The notes under the pieces were generated by a model. That model was given only the letters and a program-made list of their open reading frames with translations. It had not been told where the DNA came from and ran no database searches. Shown piece after piece: positions 1 to 8,419 of a stretch of 17,520 bases of DNA (the first letter of the stretch is position 1; each line of letters begins with the position of its first letter). The position numbers were made by a program, and so were the translations under genes. The stretch comes from CAZPBO01 sp964584815 (GTDB taxonomy: Bacteria; Planctomycetota; SKW154): assembly GCA_964584815.1 (NCBI GenBank), contig CAZPBO010000049.1, forward strand, positions 1-17,520. Direction: 5' to 3'.

Positions 1-13
1 GGCATAATGTTGT

Positions 14-19
14 GAGGTG
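14..19 (+). promoter_or_regulatory. Shine-Dalgarno sequence deciding the kinase start
   Basis: GAGGTG lies 6 nt before ATG 26. It overlaps the upstream GTG at 17, so initiation at ATG 26 is favoured. A CATAAT at 3-8 could be a -10 element, but the -35 region is outside the window. Confidence 0.6.
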
Positions 20-25
20 TTGGCG

Positions 26-3000
26 ATGGAGCAGTTCCCCGACATCGCGGGCTACAAGATAATAAAAGAGATAGGTTCGGGTTCTATGGGAAAGGTCTAT
101 CTGGCGCTGCAAGTGTCTATGCAACGGGAGGTGGCTCTGAAGGTTCTATCAGAGGACTTTGTAAGCGATGAGAAGTTCACGAAACGCTTTCTGGAAGAGG
201 CGAAGGCGATGGGGCGTCTGCGCCATCGCAACCTCGTGTCGGCGCTGGATGCGGGATGTGCTGACGGTCTTTACTACTTTGTGATGGATTATGTGGAAGG
301 TCAAACGCTTGATAAGATACTGGCAAAAAGAGGGCGTTTGCCACCGCAGGAGGCGTTCCACATAGCCGCACAGGTTGCCGCGGGACTTGAGTTTGCACAC
401 CAGAAAGGGCTGGTTCACCGTGATGTAAAGCCGGGCAACATCATCGTTGATGGCGACGGGGTGGCAAAACTCTGCGATATGGGGCTTGTGCGTCCCAAAG
501 GTGCCAAGGGTGGCGCTGCTCTTGAGGGAACCCCCAATTACATCAGTCCCGAACAGGCGGCGGGTAAAGCCCAGATAGACCACCGCTCCGACATTTACAG
601 CCTCGGCGCGACGCTGTATCGGATGGTGAGCGGTCGTCCGCCCTTTGAGGGCAAAACCGCCTATGAGATAGCCAGAAAGCACATAACGCAGACGCCAAAA
701 CCGCTGCGTGAGATTGCGCCTGATGTGCCCGCTGAGTTCGCCGCGGTCATAGAAAAAATGATGGCAAAACGCCTGCAAGACAGATATCAGAGCATGGCGG
801 AGGCTCGGCGCGATATGGAACGCGTTATGCGTGGGGAGACTCCCTCCGTTCTCAAGCCTTCCCCTATCGCGACGCTTTTGCGCACAAAGCACGGCTTGGC
901 AGCGCTGGGAGGCGCCATTGTCGTTCTTCTCCTTCTTCTACTCTTTGTGGGTGGGGGTTCTCCTCCGAAGAAGCAGAAACAGAACAAGGAGAAGAAGCCT
1001 CCTTGGATGGCAAAAAATTCCCCTACCAAGAAACCTTCCCAGACTCCACCTGAGCAGACGACTCCTAATGAGCCCAATCGTCAGGAGGAGCAGCGGCAGA
1101 AGGAGGAGAAACTCCTGGCTGAGGCGGAGAAGGAGACCCGCGAGTTGGTGGAGCGTTTGGCGAAACCAGAGGACCTTGAGGAGTTGAAGGTTAGGCTTGA
1201 GGCGCTTGCGGCGAGGTATGCGGGCACACTCGCGGAGGGTTACATCAAAAAGCGGATAGAGCGCGTGGAGCAGATGATAAAGAGGCGGGACGCGGTGAGG
1301 GCGGCGCGGGAGGTCCTCCAGAAAGTGGACGCGCTTCTCAAGGATGGGAAGTTCGCCGAGGCGATGCGGACGCTTGAGAGTGGTAAACCTGTGAGGGGTC
1401 TGGAGGCGAAGTTCGGCGCGGCACGGGAGCGGATAGTTCAGGAGAATAGGCGTGAGGCAGAGTGGCTCAAAGAGAAGGTGCAGAAGTTGCTGAAGGCAGG
1501 TGAGGCAGAGGAGGCGGATAACCTGATAAATGACTTTCTTTGCCGCAGCCTTGAACGCTTCAAGGCGAGTGCGGAGAGACTGAAACGGCTCGTTGAAAAG
1601 GCAAAGGAGGGAAAGCAGGAGAAAGAGGTTCTGACGCAACTCTGGGGGAAGTTTGTCTCTCTTCTTAAAGGGCACAAGTACGAAGAGGCGGAGAAGTTTC
1701 TGGATGATGCTGCAGGGAAGGTTGTCAGTCGCAGGGGGATGCGCGATATTGAACGGTGTCGGGATATATTGAGGGGGGTGGTGGAGACGATAAAGCGCAT
1801 AAGGGAAGCACTGCTGGCTGCTCGGGGGCAGGTTGTGCAGTATCCCCTCTACGGGGGCGGCAGGATATATGGTAGGATTGTCGGTGTTGGTGCGGACGGG
1901 GTCGTTTTTGAGGTGAAGAAGGGAACGACAGTGGAGAAGATGCGTGTTTCGCTGTGGGATATTGACTTCAGTGAACTGCTCTCAATATCTGGCGGAATAG
2001 AGGGGCGTTACTGGTGGGAGGCGGGACTGTTTCTTTGGCATATAGGGCATCCCGAACAGGCGCTTTCCTTTATGCGCAAGGCGGTTTCTTTGAAGTATAG
2101 GGTTGACAGGGCGTTGCTGTCGGAGGTGACGGAGGCGGAGCGCGCGTGGTGGATTGCGGAAGCGCAGCGTATCGCCTCCCGCATAGAGGATTTGCTCAAG
2201 GCAGGAGACGCTGACAACGCCGCAAAACTCCTTGGTGATGCCTTAGGTAATAAACGGCTCGCCAAGGTCAAGGCGTGGCTGTCTCGCAGAGAGCAACTCA
2301 AAAGTGCTGTCCGCGATGCCCTTATCCAGAAATTCCTCGCGAAAGGAATTGAGGGACTCATAAACGGTAGGCTCAAAAGGAAGAAGAATGGTCTGGTGGA
2401 GATAGAATATCACTTCAGCAGGAAGGAAGAGTATAGCGATTTTGTGCCTGTTGGCAAGGGACAGATGCGTTCGGCTGCGGGCGGAACATTGGTGAGCGGG
2501 GTGCTTCTCCACAGAGTTGTTTTTGACGGTGATGTTGAGGTTGAGATAAGGGCGGCGCCGTTGAAGAGTCGTCCAGCAAATGTCGGAATCATTCTGAAAA
2601 GAGGCGCTGAGGGGGCTTATCTGGGCGGGGTAGGGTTGAAACCTGTGCAGCACGCACGGATACGGTTTAAGGCGCCATATCGCACCCCCCGTGCGCCAAG
2701 AGTCGTTCCCCTTCCTGCCAATATGATAGTTCGCCTTAACCGTAACCTTGCTTCCCCCGAACTGATGGCTTACTCGCTCCGCCCCTCTGTCAGCCGCCGC
2801 GCCTACACCATAAAGTTCGCTCATAAGGACGATACGCTGACACTCTCTGTTTCTGGACGCAAAATCTGTTATGTTAAAGAAAAAGTGAAAAACGATGCGG
2901 TGGGATGTGTGGGGTTGTGGAGTGGCGATGGCACCTTCAAAATCTACTCAATGACAATAGAAGGCAGACCTGATAAGGGGTGGCTTGAGTCCCTTGCCGC

Positions 3001-3061
3001 CAGTTTTGTGGAGAAAAAGTATTCATTTTTGAAGATAAGGCGCCCGAAGCGCAAAAAATAA
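26..3061 (+). CDS. Membrane-anchored Hanks-type Ser/Thr protein kinase with large C-terminal ectodomain
   Basis: The N-terminal 270 residues form a bacterial Hanks-type Ser/Thr kinase: glycine loop GSGSMGKVY (about 18-25), ATP-binding Lys39, catalytic HRDVKPGN (131-138), a DMG in place of DFG at 151-153, and SPEQ in the activation segment. A single transmembrane helix lies near 291-308. A Lys/Pro-rich linker and long charged coiled-coil helices follow (about 350-590), then a small beta module (about 605-650), a helical repeat, and a C-terminal beta-rich region (about 790-1000) resembling concanavalin-like/DUF1080 folds. The kinase should face the cytoplasm and the rest should be external. The open frame extends to a GTG at 17, but ATG 26 is preferred because GAGGTG at 14-19 sits 6 nt before it. 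The downstream peptidase gene begins 46 nt later, so cotranscription is likely. The kinase call is firm; the ligand and substrate cannot be seen. Confidence 0.93.
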   Translation: MEQFPDIAGYKIIKEIGSGSMGKVYLALQVSMQREVALKVLSEDFVSDEKFTKRFLEEAKAMGRLRHRNLVSALDAGCADGLYYFVMDYVEGQTLDKILAKRGRLPPQEAFHIAAQVAAGLEFAHQKGLVHRDVKPGNIIVDGDGVAKLCDMGLVRPKGAKGGAALEGTPNYISPEQAAGKAQIDHRSDIYSLGATLYRMVSGRPPFEGKTAYEIARKHITQTPKPLREIAPDVPAEFAAVIEKMMAKRLQDRYQSMAEARRDMERVMRGETPSVLKPSPIATLLRTKHGLAALGGAIVVLLLLLLFVGGGSPPKKQKQNKEKKPPWMAKNSPTKKPSQTPPEQTTPNEPNRQEEQRQKEEKLLAEAEKETRELVERLAKPEDLEELKVRLEALAARYAGTLAEGYIKKRIERVEQMIKRRDAVRAAREVLQKVDALLKDGKFAEAMRTLESGKPVRGLEAKFGAARERIVQENRREAEWLKEKVQKLLKAGEAEEADNLINDFLCRSLERFKASAERLKRLVEKAKEGKQEKEVLTQLWGKFVSLLKGHKYEEAEKFLDDAAGKVVSRRGMRDIERCRDILRGVVETIKRIREALLAARGQVVQYPLYGGGRIYGRIVGVGADGVVFEVKKGTTVEKMRVSLWDIDFSELLSISGGIEGRYWWEAGLFLWHIGHPEQALSFMRKAVSLKYRVDRALLSEVTEAERAWWIAEAQRIASRIEDLLKAGDADNAAKLLGDALGNKRLAKVKAWLSRREQLKSAVRDALIQKFLAKGIEGLINGRLKRKKNGLVEIEYHFSRKEEYSDFVPVGKGQMRSAAGGTLVSGVLLHRVVFDGDVEVEIRAAPLKSRPANVGIILKRGAEGAYLGGVGLKPVQHARIRFKAPYRTPRAPRVVPLPANMIVRLNRNLASPELMAYSLRPSVSRRAYTIKFAHKDDTLTLSVSGRKICYVKEKVKNDAVGCVGLWSGDGTFKIYSMTIEGRPDKGWLESLAASFVEKKYSFLKIRRPKRKK

Positions 3062-3075
3062 GGAGTGCGGCTTCG

Positions 3076-3081
3076 TAGAAT
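3076..3081 (+). promoter_or_regulatory. Possible -10 element upstream of the peptidase gene
   Basis: TAGAAT in the 46 nt spacer matches the -10 consensus at five of six positions, but no -35 sequence is visible at the right distance. It may be an internal promoter or chance. Confidence 0.25.
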
Positions 3082-3107
3082 AGACAGAAGATGTTGGGGG
3101 AGTATAG

Positions 3108-4946
3108 ATGAGGGTTGTGGTTGTGCTGCTTGTGGTTGCCGCCGCAGCAGGGTTTCTTTTCGGCGATGTCATATTTTTGGATGATGGTCGTATAGTGCGG
3201 GGCAAGATTGTGGAGCGGAATGAGGACTATGTGAAGATAAAGACCAAATATGGGTCAAGGAAGATATCCATTGACCGTGTAAAAGAGGTGATAACTGATG
3301 CGGAGATGGAAAAGCGCCTGCAGGAGAAGATAGATGCGGCGGGTGAGGACGCTGATGCTCTATGGGGTGTTGCTCAGTGGTGTCGCGATATCGGGTTGGA
3401 GAAGAAGGCAGAGGAGTTGGCGAAGAAGGTGCTGGAGTTGAACCCTGACCACGAGTTTGCGCGCAAGTATCTGGGTTACATAAAGAAAGACGGTGTCTGG
3501 GTGAAAGAGGACGAATGGTATAAGTCACACGGTTGGGTGAGGGAGGGCGGCAGGTGGGTGAGTCCTGAGGAGTTGAAGCGGCGGGAGTTGGAGAAGCAGC
3601 GCAAAGAGCGGAAGGTTATTGAGCAGTCAAAAGCGGCGGAGGCGGAACGCCGCAAGGAGTATGAGGGTGTGCCGTGGGAGCAGCGTCATATCATTAACAC
3701 CAAGCATTTCGTAATTGAGTGCAACTCAACACGCGAGGTTGCCGAGCGCTACGCCAACATAATGGAGATTATTTTTGAGAACTACTGTAAGGAGTTCGCG
3801 GCGTTCAGACCGCGGGAGAAGAGATGCCGCATTTTGATATTCCGCAACTATCAGGAGTTTTTGCAGAAAACTCGTCGCCCACCGGGCGTTGGCGGCTTTT
3901 ATATGCCGGGGCGCTATCAGTTGGTGACATATCACGGGGTTATGGGCACAGGTGACACTACTTTGATTTTGCTGCACGAGGGAACGCATCTCTTTCAGGA
4001 CTTGATAGGGATGTTCGGCAATCCTATGCGTCCGCGCAGTCCGATATGGATTATTGAGGGCATGGCTGTTTTGCACGAGGGGGCGGAGTTGAATGTAAAG
4101 CGGCGGCGGGTGCGCGTTCGCGGCGTCAACCGCGACCGTCTTGTCCTGCTCCAGAACCTCATTGAGAAAAAGAAGAATTTTACGCTCCGCCAACTTATAA
4201 CAACCCCGAAACGCTCCTTTAGAGGTATCCATTACGCCCACGCCGGACTCTTTGTCTACTACCTTCTCAAGCGTTCCTCCAAACATCGTAAATTGCTTTT
4301 TGATTACATACGCATCGCCACGAGCGGCAGAACGATACAGGCACTCCCTGACTTTGAGCGCCTTGCGCAGCAGATACTTCGTAAGTCCATTGAGGACATT
4401 GAAAAAGACTGGCTGAAATGGGTGATGAAACTGAAGCCTGAGCGTTTCTACAAGGTGAAGGGAAGTAGGTATGTGAGTGAGAAGTTGCGTTTTGAGGTGG
4501 AGAAACCTCGGGGCTGGGCTACCGTTTCTGACCGTAAACTTGACGCGCACGAGGCGGTCGCTTTCACAAAGGCTTCGCTCAAAGCGCGTATCTACATCAT
4601 AGCCGCCTCCAATATGATGGGTTATGACCTGAAGCGTTTTATGGGGCAGTGGAACAAGGCGATTTCGCGCGCCCAGTCCCAGGGCAAAGTGCAGGACTTC
4701 AAAATAATCTCCCAGAAAGAGACAACAGTTGCGGGGCTTAAGGCGGTTGAAGTCATATATGATTGTAAGGTGCCAGATAGCAAGATTTCAAAAGACCTCA
4801 ACAGGCGTGCACGCATCTTCGTTGGTGGCACAGATTTCATATATATGCTCACCGTTATGGCTCCGCCTGGCGAAAAGTTTGACGGGGCATACAAGGTCTT
4901 TAAAGACTGGATTAAGACATTCAAGATACTACCGCCCAAGGAGTAA
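3108..4946 (+). CDS. Secreted MA-like (gluzincin) metallopeptidase with N-terminal beta module and C-terminal PsbP-like domain
   Basis: A hydrophobic N terminus (residues 2-19) is a likely signal peptide or anchor. A short beta module follows (about 20-62, starting VIFLDDGRIVRGKI), then a helical TPR-like repeat (about 82-125). The catalytic domain starts near 195: HEGTH (290-294) supplies the HExxH zinc/catalytic motif, and IIEGMA with Glu317 is the expected third zinc ligand, as in the peptidase MA-like family. The C-terminal 150 residues are alpha/beta and resemble PsbP/DcrB-like domains, though this is weaker. ATG 3108 follows a purine-rich GGGGGAG with 5-6 nt spacing. It lies between the kinase gene and a ComEC-like gene starting 3 nt after its stop, so the three are probably one transcript. 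The peptide substrate is unknown; the active site appears intact. The role is likely extracytoplasmic. Confidence 0.82.
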   Translation: MRVVVVLLVVAAAAGFLFGDVIFLDDGRIVRGKIVERNEDYVKIKTKYGSRKISIDRVKEVITDAEMEKRLQEKIDAAGEDADALWGVAQWCRDIGLEKKAEELAKKVLELNPDHEFARKYLGYIKKDGVWVKEDEWYKSHGWVREGGRWVSPEELKRRELEKQRKERKVIEQSKAAEAERRKEYEGVPWEQRHIINTKHFVIECNSTREVAERYANIMEIIFENYCKEFAAFRPREKRCRILIFRNYQEFLQKTRRPPGVGGFYMPGRYQLVTYHGVMGTGDTTLILLHEGTHLFQDLIGMFGNPMRPRSPIWIIEGMAVLHEGAELNVKRRRVRVRGVNRDRLVLLQNLIEKKKNFTLRQLITTPKRSFRGIHYAHAGLFVYYLLKRSSKHRKLLFDYIRIATSGRTIQALPDFERLAQQILRKSIEDIEKDWLKWVMKLKPERFYKVKGSRYVSEKLRFEVEKPRGWATVSDRKLDAHEAVAFTKASLKARIYIIAASNMMGYDLKRFMGQWNKAISRAQSQGKVQDFKIISQKETTVAGLKAVEVIYDCKVPDSKISKDLNRRARIFVGGTDFIYMLTVMAPPGEKFDGAYKVFKDWIKTFKILPPKE

Positions 4947-4949
4947 CTG

Positions 4950-7157
4950 TTGCGCCCGCTTTTCTGGGCTGGTCTTGGCAGCGTTGCTGGTGTGCTCCTT
5001 GCCCTTGTCGGGGTCTATTCCGCTGCCTTTCTTGTCGCCATTGCGGTTTTTCTCCTTCTCGTTCCCCGTTTACCCTTTCTTATATTTGGAGTTTCCTGCG
5101 CCATCTTCTGTCTCAACGCTTCATTGAGGTTACCAGAGCCTCCGCCGCGCCATATCTTCTTCAAATACCTCTGTGTAACCGGTAGGGTCGTCTCCTCCAC
5201 GCCCTTTTCCGGCGGTATGCAGGTTCTGGTTATAAGGGGCAGCATACCTGATGGCACCCCCATTACAGCGCGCCTGTTTTGTCACACCCATTCATCTTTT
5301 CTCTGCGGCACTGTTATACGAGCGCACGGCAGCCTCACCCCCGTTCAGAGGGAAACTTCGGCGTGGTGGTGTGGGGTGGAGGCTTCGCTTGCCGCAGGTG
5401 ATGTTGCGGTGGTGGACTACGCCCCTAGCCTCTGGAATACTGTTTCAAACATCAGAAATGTGCTGGCGGATGAGGTGGTGAAGGTGCTGCCATACAGGAC
5501 AAGACCCTTTATGCGGGCGCTTATTTTCGGACAGCGCACCGCCCTCAACACCAGACAACTCTCCATTTTCTCCCACACAGGCACCGCACACTTCCTCGCT
5601 ATATCGGGAATACATATTGCTATGCTGGTAGCGCTCGCTTTCTGGCTCCTACGCCGCTTCATCCTCCTCAGAACCCGTGTCCTTATCACCCTACTTCTCT
5701 GCTTCGTCTATCTTCTCGTGTCAGGCGCTCCCGTAACGCTTCTACGCTCACTCACCATCGCCTTCGTTCTACTTTTTGGGCTCTTTCTGGGACGCAGGGG
5801 TGACCTTCTCAACACCGTGGGCGCAGCCGCCGCTCTTGTCCTTGCCCTTAATCCCGCACAACTTTTCCTGCCGGGGTTCCACCTCTCCTTTGTCACTTTT
5901 ACCGCTGTTGCCGTCTCATATCCCCTCTTCTATCGTCTTTTCCTGCAAAGACACCGCCTTGTTCTGGCTCTGAAGGGCTATCCTCCCGGATATGAGCCGC
6001 CACTTGAGACCGCAAGACGACGCCTCCACGAAGTCGTTTTCTTCAGCGCTGTCGCATCGCTTGCCTCCGCACCACTTCTGGCATTCCATTTCGGTTCCAT
6101 CCCGCTTATCGCCGTTGTCGCCAACGCCCTTCTCTTCCCGCTCTTCTACCTCGCTCTTGCCTTTGGATTTGTCACCCTCTTCCTCTTCCCGTTTGGGGTT
6201 TCCTGCGTTAGTGGGGTGCTCTTCGCTTGTGTGAGCGAGGTGATATTTCGTCTGGGCGGCGCCCTTGATGATGTGGCGCTACTTCTGCGCATTCCGTCAC
6301 GCTCTGTGCCACCGCTCACTTTGCCGGCACTCCTTGCGTTTTATGCCGCTTTCTTCCTCACCGTTATGCGCCTGCGCGGAAAGTTCTCCTTCCTTAACAC
6401 CCCCAAAATCCTTTGTTTATGGCTTGTTGCTGGAGTTGTGTGGCTTGGTCTGCCGCATCTGCGTCGTCCTCCGTCTCCACAGGTGCGCATAATTCGCACA
6501 GGCTCCTCGCGCACGCTCCTCATCCGAACCCCTGATGATTTCAGTATCCTCTATGGTCTGCGGTTGCATCGCGAAGCAGAACTTCATCGTCTCGTTATGC
6601 GTCTTTACGGCTTGGGAGTTGACCGTATAGATGCGCTTATTTTGTCTGTTGACAGACCGCCACCATCGCTGCAGACAAAGCCTCATCGCAGTTTGCTGAC
6701 AGAGTTTCTGCGTCGTATGAGGGTTGATGTGGTGCTTATTCCCGCCGCGGCGGAAGACGACCCGTGGACGACCATTATCCGCACTATTTGCGCCCAAGAA
6801 GGGGTCTGCGTCTGCAGGGTAAACGCGGGAGATTGTGTCGGGCGTTTTGTGCGTGTTCTTGGTCCTCCCAAACGCCTTTTCGGGGAAGTCATTTCGCGGG
6901 GGCAGAGGGCACCCCTGCTCTTTGTGGACATAGGAGGAGGCGTGTTTGTGGGGGATGGGCGTAACGATGCCGCCGTTGCGGCTGCCCTTCTCTCCGACAC
7001 TCCCTCAGCCGATGTCGCCTTCATAACGAAAAGCCCATCCAAACTTTTCTTAAACCTGCTTAAGAAGACCAAAAAAGTCTTCTTTGCGGGACGCCCCACC
7101 GCTGTGGGATGCTCACAGACCACATCCGCCTTACTTGATGAGGCGGTTTATCCCTGA
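4950..7157 (+). CDS. comEC: ComEC/Rec2-family DNA-uptake channel with degenerate metallo-beta-lactamase region
   Basis: In the ComEC family this membrane protein moves one strand of incoming DNA across the inner membrane during natural transformation. The 735 residues show two N-terminal helices, an OB-like segment (about 68-160), and the competence domain with the hallmark GTAHFLAISGIHI (211-223) followed by many membrane helices to about residue 500. The C-terminal region (about 511-735) keeps the outline of the ComEC metallo-beta-lactamase domain (IDALILSVDR aligns with the strand that normally leads into HxHxDH), but no such motif or later metal-binding His is present, so nuclease activity is doubtful. 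TTG 4950 is the start: AAGGAG at 4938-4943 overlaps the previous gene's stop, indicating translational coupling. The last 10 bp overlap the convergent ribD gene. Family is confident; competence function in this organism is inferred. Confidence 0.88.
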   Translation: MRPLFWAGLGSVAGVLLALVGVYSAAFLVAIAVFLLLVPRLPFLIFGVSCAIFCLNASLRLPEPPPRHIFFKYLCVTGRVVSSTPFSGGMQVLVIRGSIPDGTPITARLFCHTHSSFLCGTVIRAHGSLTPVQRETSAWWCGVEASLAAGDVAVVDYAPSLWNTVSNIRNVLADEVVKVLPYRTRPFMRALIFGQRTALNTRQLSIFSHTGTAHFLAISGIHIAMLVALAFWLLRRFILLRTRVLITLLLCFVYLLVSGAPVTLLRSLTIAFVLLFGLFLGRRGDLLNTVGAAAALVLALNPAQLFLPGFHLSFVTFTAVAVSYPLFYRLFLQRHRLVLALKGYPPGYEPPLETARRRLHEVVFFSAVASLASAPLLAFHFGSIPLIAVVANALLFPLFYLALAFGFVTLFLFPFGVSCVSGVLFACVSEVIFRLGGALDDVALLLRIPSRSVPPLTLPALLAFYAAFFLTVMRLRGKFSFLNTPKILCLWLVAGVVWLGLPHLRRPPSPQVRIIRTGSSRTLLIRTPDDFSILYGLRLHREAELHRLVMRLYGLGVDRIDALILSVDRPPPSLQTKPHRSLLTEFLRRMRVDVVLIPAAAEDDPWTTIIRTICAQEGVCVCRVNAGDCVGRFVRVLGPPKRLFGEVISRGQRAPLLFVDIGGGVFVGDGRNDAAVAAALLSDTPSADVAFITKSPSKLFLNLLKKTKKVFFAGRPTAVGCSQTTSALLDEAVYP
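7062..7084. repeat. Perfect 8-bp inverted repeat near the 3' end of comEC
   Basis: AAGAAGAC and GTCTTCTT flank a 7 nt loop. It lies within comEC codons (KKTKKVFF) and about 64 bp beyond the ribD stop on the other strand. Neither strand has a T-tract after the stem, so it is a weak terminator candidate for ribD at best and may simply reflect Lys/Phe codons. Confidence 0.3.
7126..7146. repeat. 6-bp GC-rich inverted repeat at the comEC/ribD junction
   Basis: CCGCCT and AGGCGG flank a 9 nt loop. On the minus strand the stem begins one base after the ribD stop codon; on the plus strand it ends before the comEC stop. It could slow RNA polymerase leaving ribD, but no T-tract follows on that strand. 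Confidence 0.3.
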
Positions 7158-8260
7158 AGATATGGCATCGGTAGGTCGCACTGGATACAAAGGTTATCTT
7201 TGAGCGTTCTGATTTCGGTGATTCTGCCGCGCAGCGCTTGTTCAACCTCCTCCACCCCCGTTCCTTCAACAGGAGTGATGGCGTCTGCGCCGCCTATTAT
7301 TACGGGCGCGATAAAACAGATGATTCTGTCGGCAAGATTTGCCTCAATCAGCGAGGCGGCAATATTCCCTCCGCCTTCAACCAGAACATTGGTCGCGTCC
7401 CGCTTCCCCAACCAGGAAAGCAACGCTCTTAAGTCCACACGCTTCTGCTTTGAGCGGAGTTTGACGAGGCGACATCCTGCCTTACGCAGTGCCTCTGCAC
7501 GCTCCCGTGGGCAGTAGCGCGTTGTTGCGATTATCGTTGGTGTTTCGCGTGCGGTCAGAACCACTGCGGATGTGAGTGGTGTTCTGCCGCGGCTGTCAAC
7601 CACCACCCGTTTCTGCTGCCGTTGGGGCGGGAACAGCCGCGCTGTCAGCAACGGGTCATCCGCCAGCACCGTTCCCACTCCCACCATCACCACATCCGAC
7701 ACCGCCCTCAACTTGTGCGCCAGTATCCTTGAACGCTGATTGGATATCCAGCGGCTCTGCCCAGACCTCGTCGCCGTCTTCCCGTCAAGGCTCATCGCCC
7801 ATTTCAGCGTCACAAAAGGCAGTCCTGTCTTTGTCTTCTTAAAATAGGGAGCGTTCTGATATCGCGCTTCCTCCTCCAGCACCCCCACCCGAACCCTCAC
7901 ACCCGCCTTCCTCAACTCCGCCACGCCCTTGCCATTAACACGCGGATTCGGGTCAAGTGTTGCCACTACCACCTCCTTTATCCCCGCCTTTAGCAACGCC
8001 TTCGTGCAGGGAGGCGTTTTCCCGTAATGGCAGCACGGCTCAAGCGTCACATACATCACCGCATCTTCAGGTGGAGTCCCCCCCAGTTTTTGCAGCGCGT
8101 CCACCTCCGCGTGTGCCTCACCGAAACGGTGATGCCATCCCCGTGCCAGAACCACCCCTCTTCGCGCTATCACTGCTCCCACCAAAGGGTTCGGTTCCAC
8201 CAGTCCCCTACCGCGTTCTGCTACTCTCAGCGCCTCCTTCATCAGTGCGACATCGTCCAA
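7148..8260 (-). CDS. ribD: Bifunctional riboflavin biosynthesis deaminase/reductase RibD
   Basis: RibD carries out two consecutive steps of riboflavin synthesis: deamination of the pyrimidine formed by GTP cyclohydrolase II, then NADPH-dependent reduction of the ribose side chain. The N-terminal cytidine-deaminase-like domain has HAE (50-52) and EPCCHYGKTPPC (74-85), giving zinc ligands His50, Cys76 and Cys85. The C-terminal reductase starts near KWAMSLDGKTAT (153-164) and has VEGGGNIAASL (294-304). The frame stays open upstream to 8794, but that part is antisense to cysE and unlike RibD. TTG 8260 gives MDDVALMKEAL, the normal family start, with AAGGGGA at 8266-8272 5 nt upstream. The 370 residues match the usual length. 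No other rib gene is nearby, and I see no FMN riboswitch in the leader. A TACAAT (8302-8307, reverse strand) might be a -10 element. Confidence 0.95.
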   Translation of the reverse strand: MDDVALMKEALRVAERGRGLVEPNPLVGAVIARRGVVLARGWHHRFGEAHAEVDALQKLGGTPPEDAVMYVTLEPCCHYGKTPPCTKALLKAGIKEVVVATLDPNPRVNGKGVAELRKAGVRVRVGVLEEEARYQNAPYFKKTKTGLPFVTLKWAMSLDGKTATRSGQSRWISNQRSRILAHKLRAVSDVVMVGVGTVLADDPLLTARLFPPQRQQKRVVVDSRGRTPLTSAVVLTARETPTIIATTRYCPRERAEALRKAGCRLVKLRSKQKRVDLRALLSWLGKRDATNVLVEGGGNIAASLIEANLADRIICFIAPVIIGGADAITPVEGTGVEEVEQALRGRITEIRTLKDNLCIQCDLPMPYLQG

Positions 8261-8265
8261 GGAGT

Positions 8266-8272
8266 TCCCCTT
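8266..8272 (-). promoter_or_regulatory. Shine-Dalgarno sequence supporting the TTG start of ribD
   Basis: AAGGGGA (reverse strand) lies 5 nt before TTG 8260. Together with the family-typical N terminus it fixes this start over the much longer open frame. Confidence 0.65.
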
Positions 8273-8351
8273 GCAAAACAGACCATAAAACAATGCTCCA
8301 AATTGTAGCCTTATTGGACCGCATAACCCAGCATTACCCTTATTCTTTGCC

Positions 8352-8383
8352 AAACCTATTTGCGCTGTTTTTTCTATAGGTTT
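8352..8383. repeat. Inverted repeat in the ribD-cysE divergent spacer
   Basis: AAACCTAT (8352-8359) and ATAGGTTT (8376-8383) are perfect 8-bp arms around a 16 nt spacer, just upstream of the candidate cysE -35 box. The T-run after the right arm makes it look like a plus-strand terminator, yet no plus-strand gene ends there. An operator with half-sites two helical turns apart is as plausible. Confidence 0.4.
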
Positions 8384-8390
8384 TTTCCTC

Positions 8391-8419
8391 TTGACAGATG
8401 ATTTCGGTATTTTTTCAAT
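8391..8419 (+). promoter_or_regulatory. Candidate sigma70-type promoter for cysE
   Basis: A consensus TTGACA at 8391-8396 is followed after 17 bp by TTCAAT (8414-8419), which matches the -10 consensus at four of six positions. Transcription would start near 8426, about 30 nt before the cysE ATG. Confidence 0.5.

Noticed and set aside
149..1675. Long minus-strand open frames (247 and 245 codons) under the kinase gene
   Set aside because: They are antisense shadows of the kinase coding sequence; no recognisable domain, signal or ribosome site supports them.
3726..4550. 274-codon minus-strand open frame under the peptidase gene
   Set aside because: It opposes a clear peptidase domain with catalytic residues and shows no protein family features.
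8352..8386. Rho-independent terminator on the plus strand
   Set aside because: The stem is AT-rich with a 16 nt loop and no plus-strand gene ends upstream, so it is listed only as an inverted repeat.
8281..8400. FMN riboswitch upstream of ribD
   Set aside because: I looked for the conserved RFN-element boxes and multi-stem layout and found none in the 195 bp spacer.
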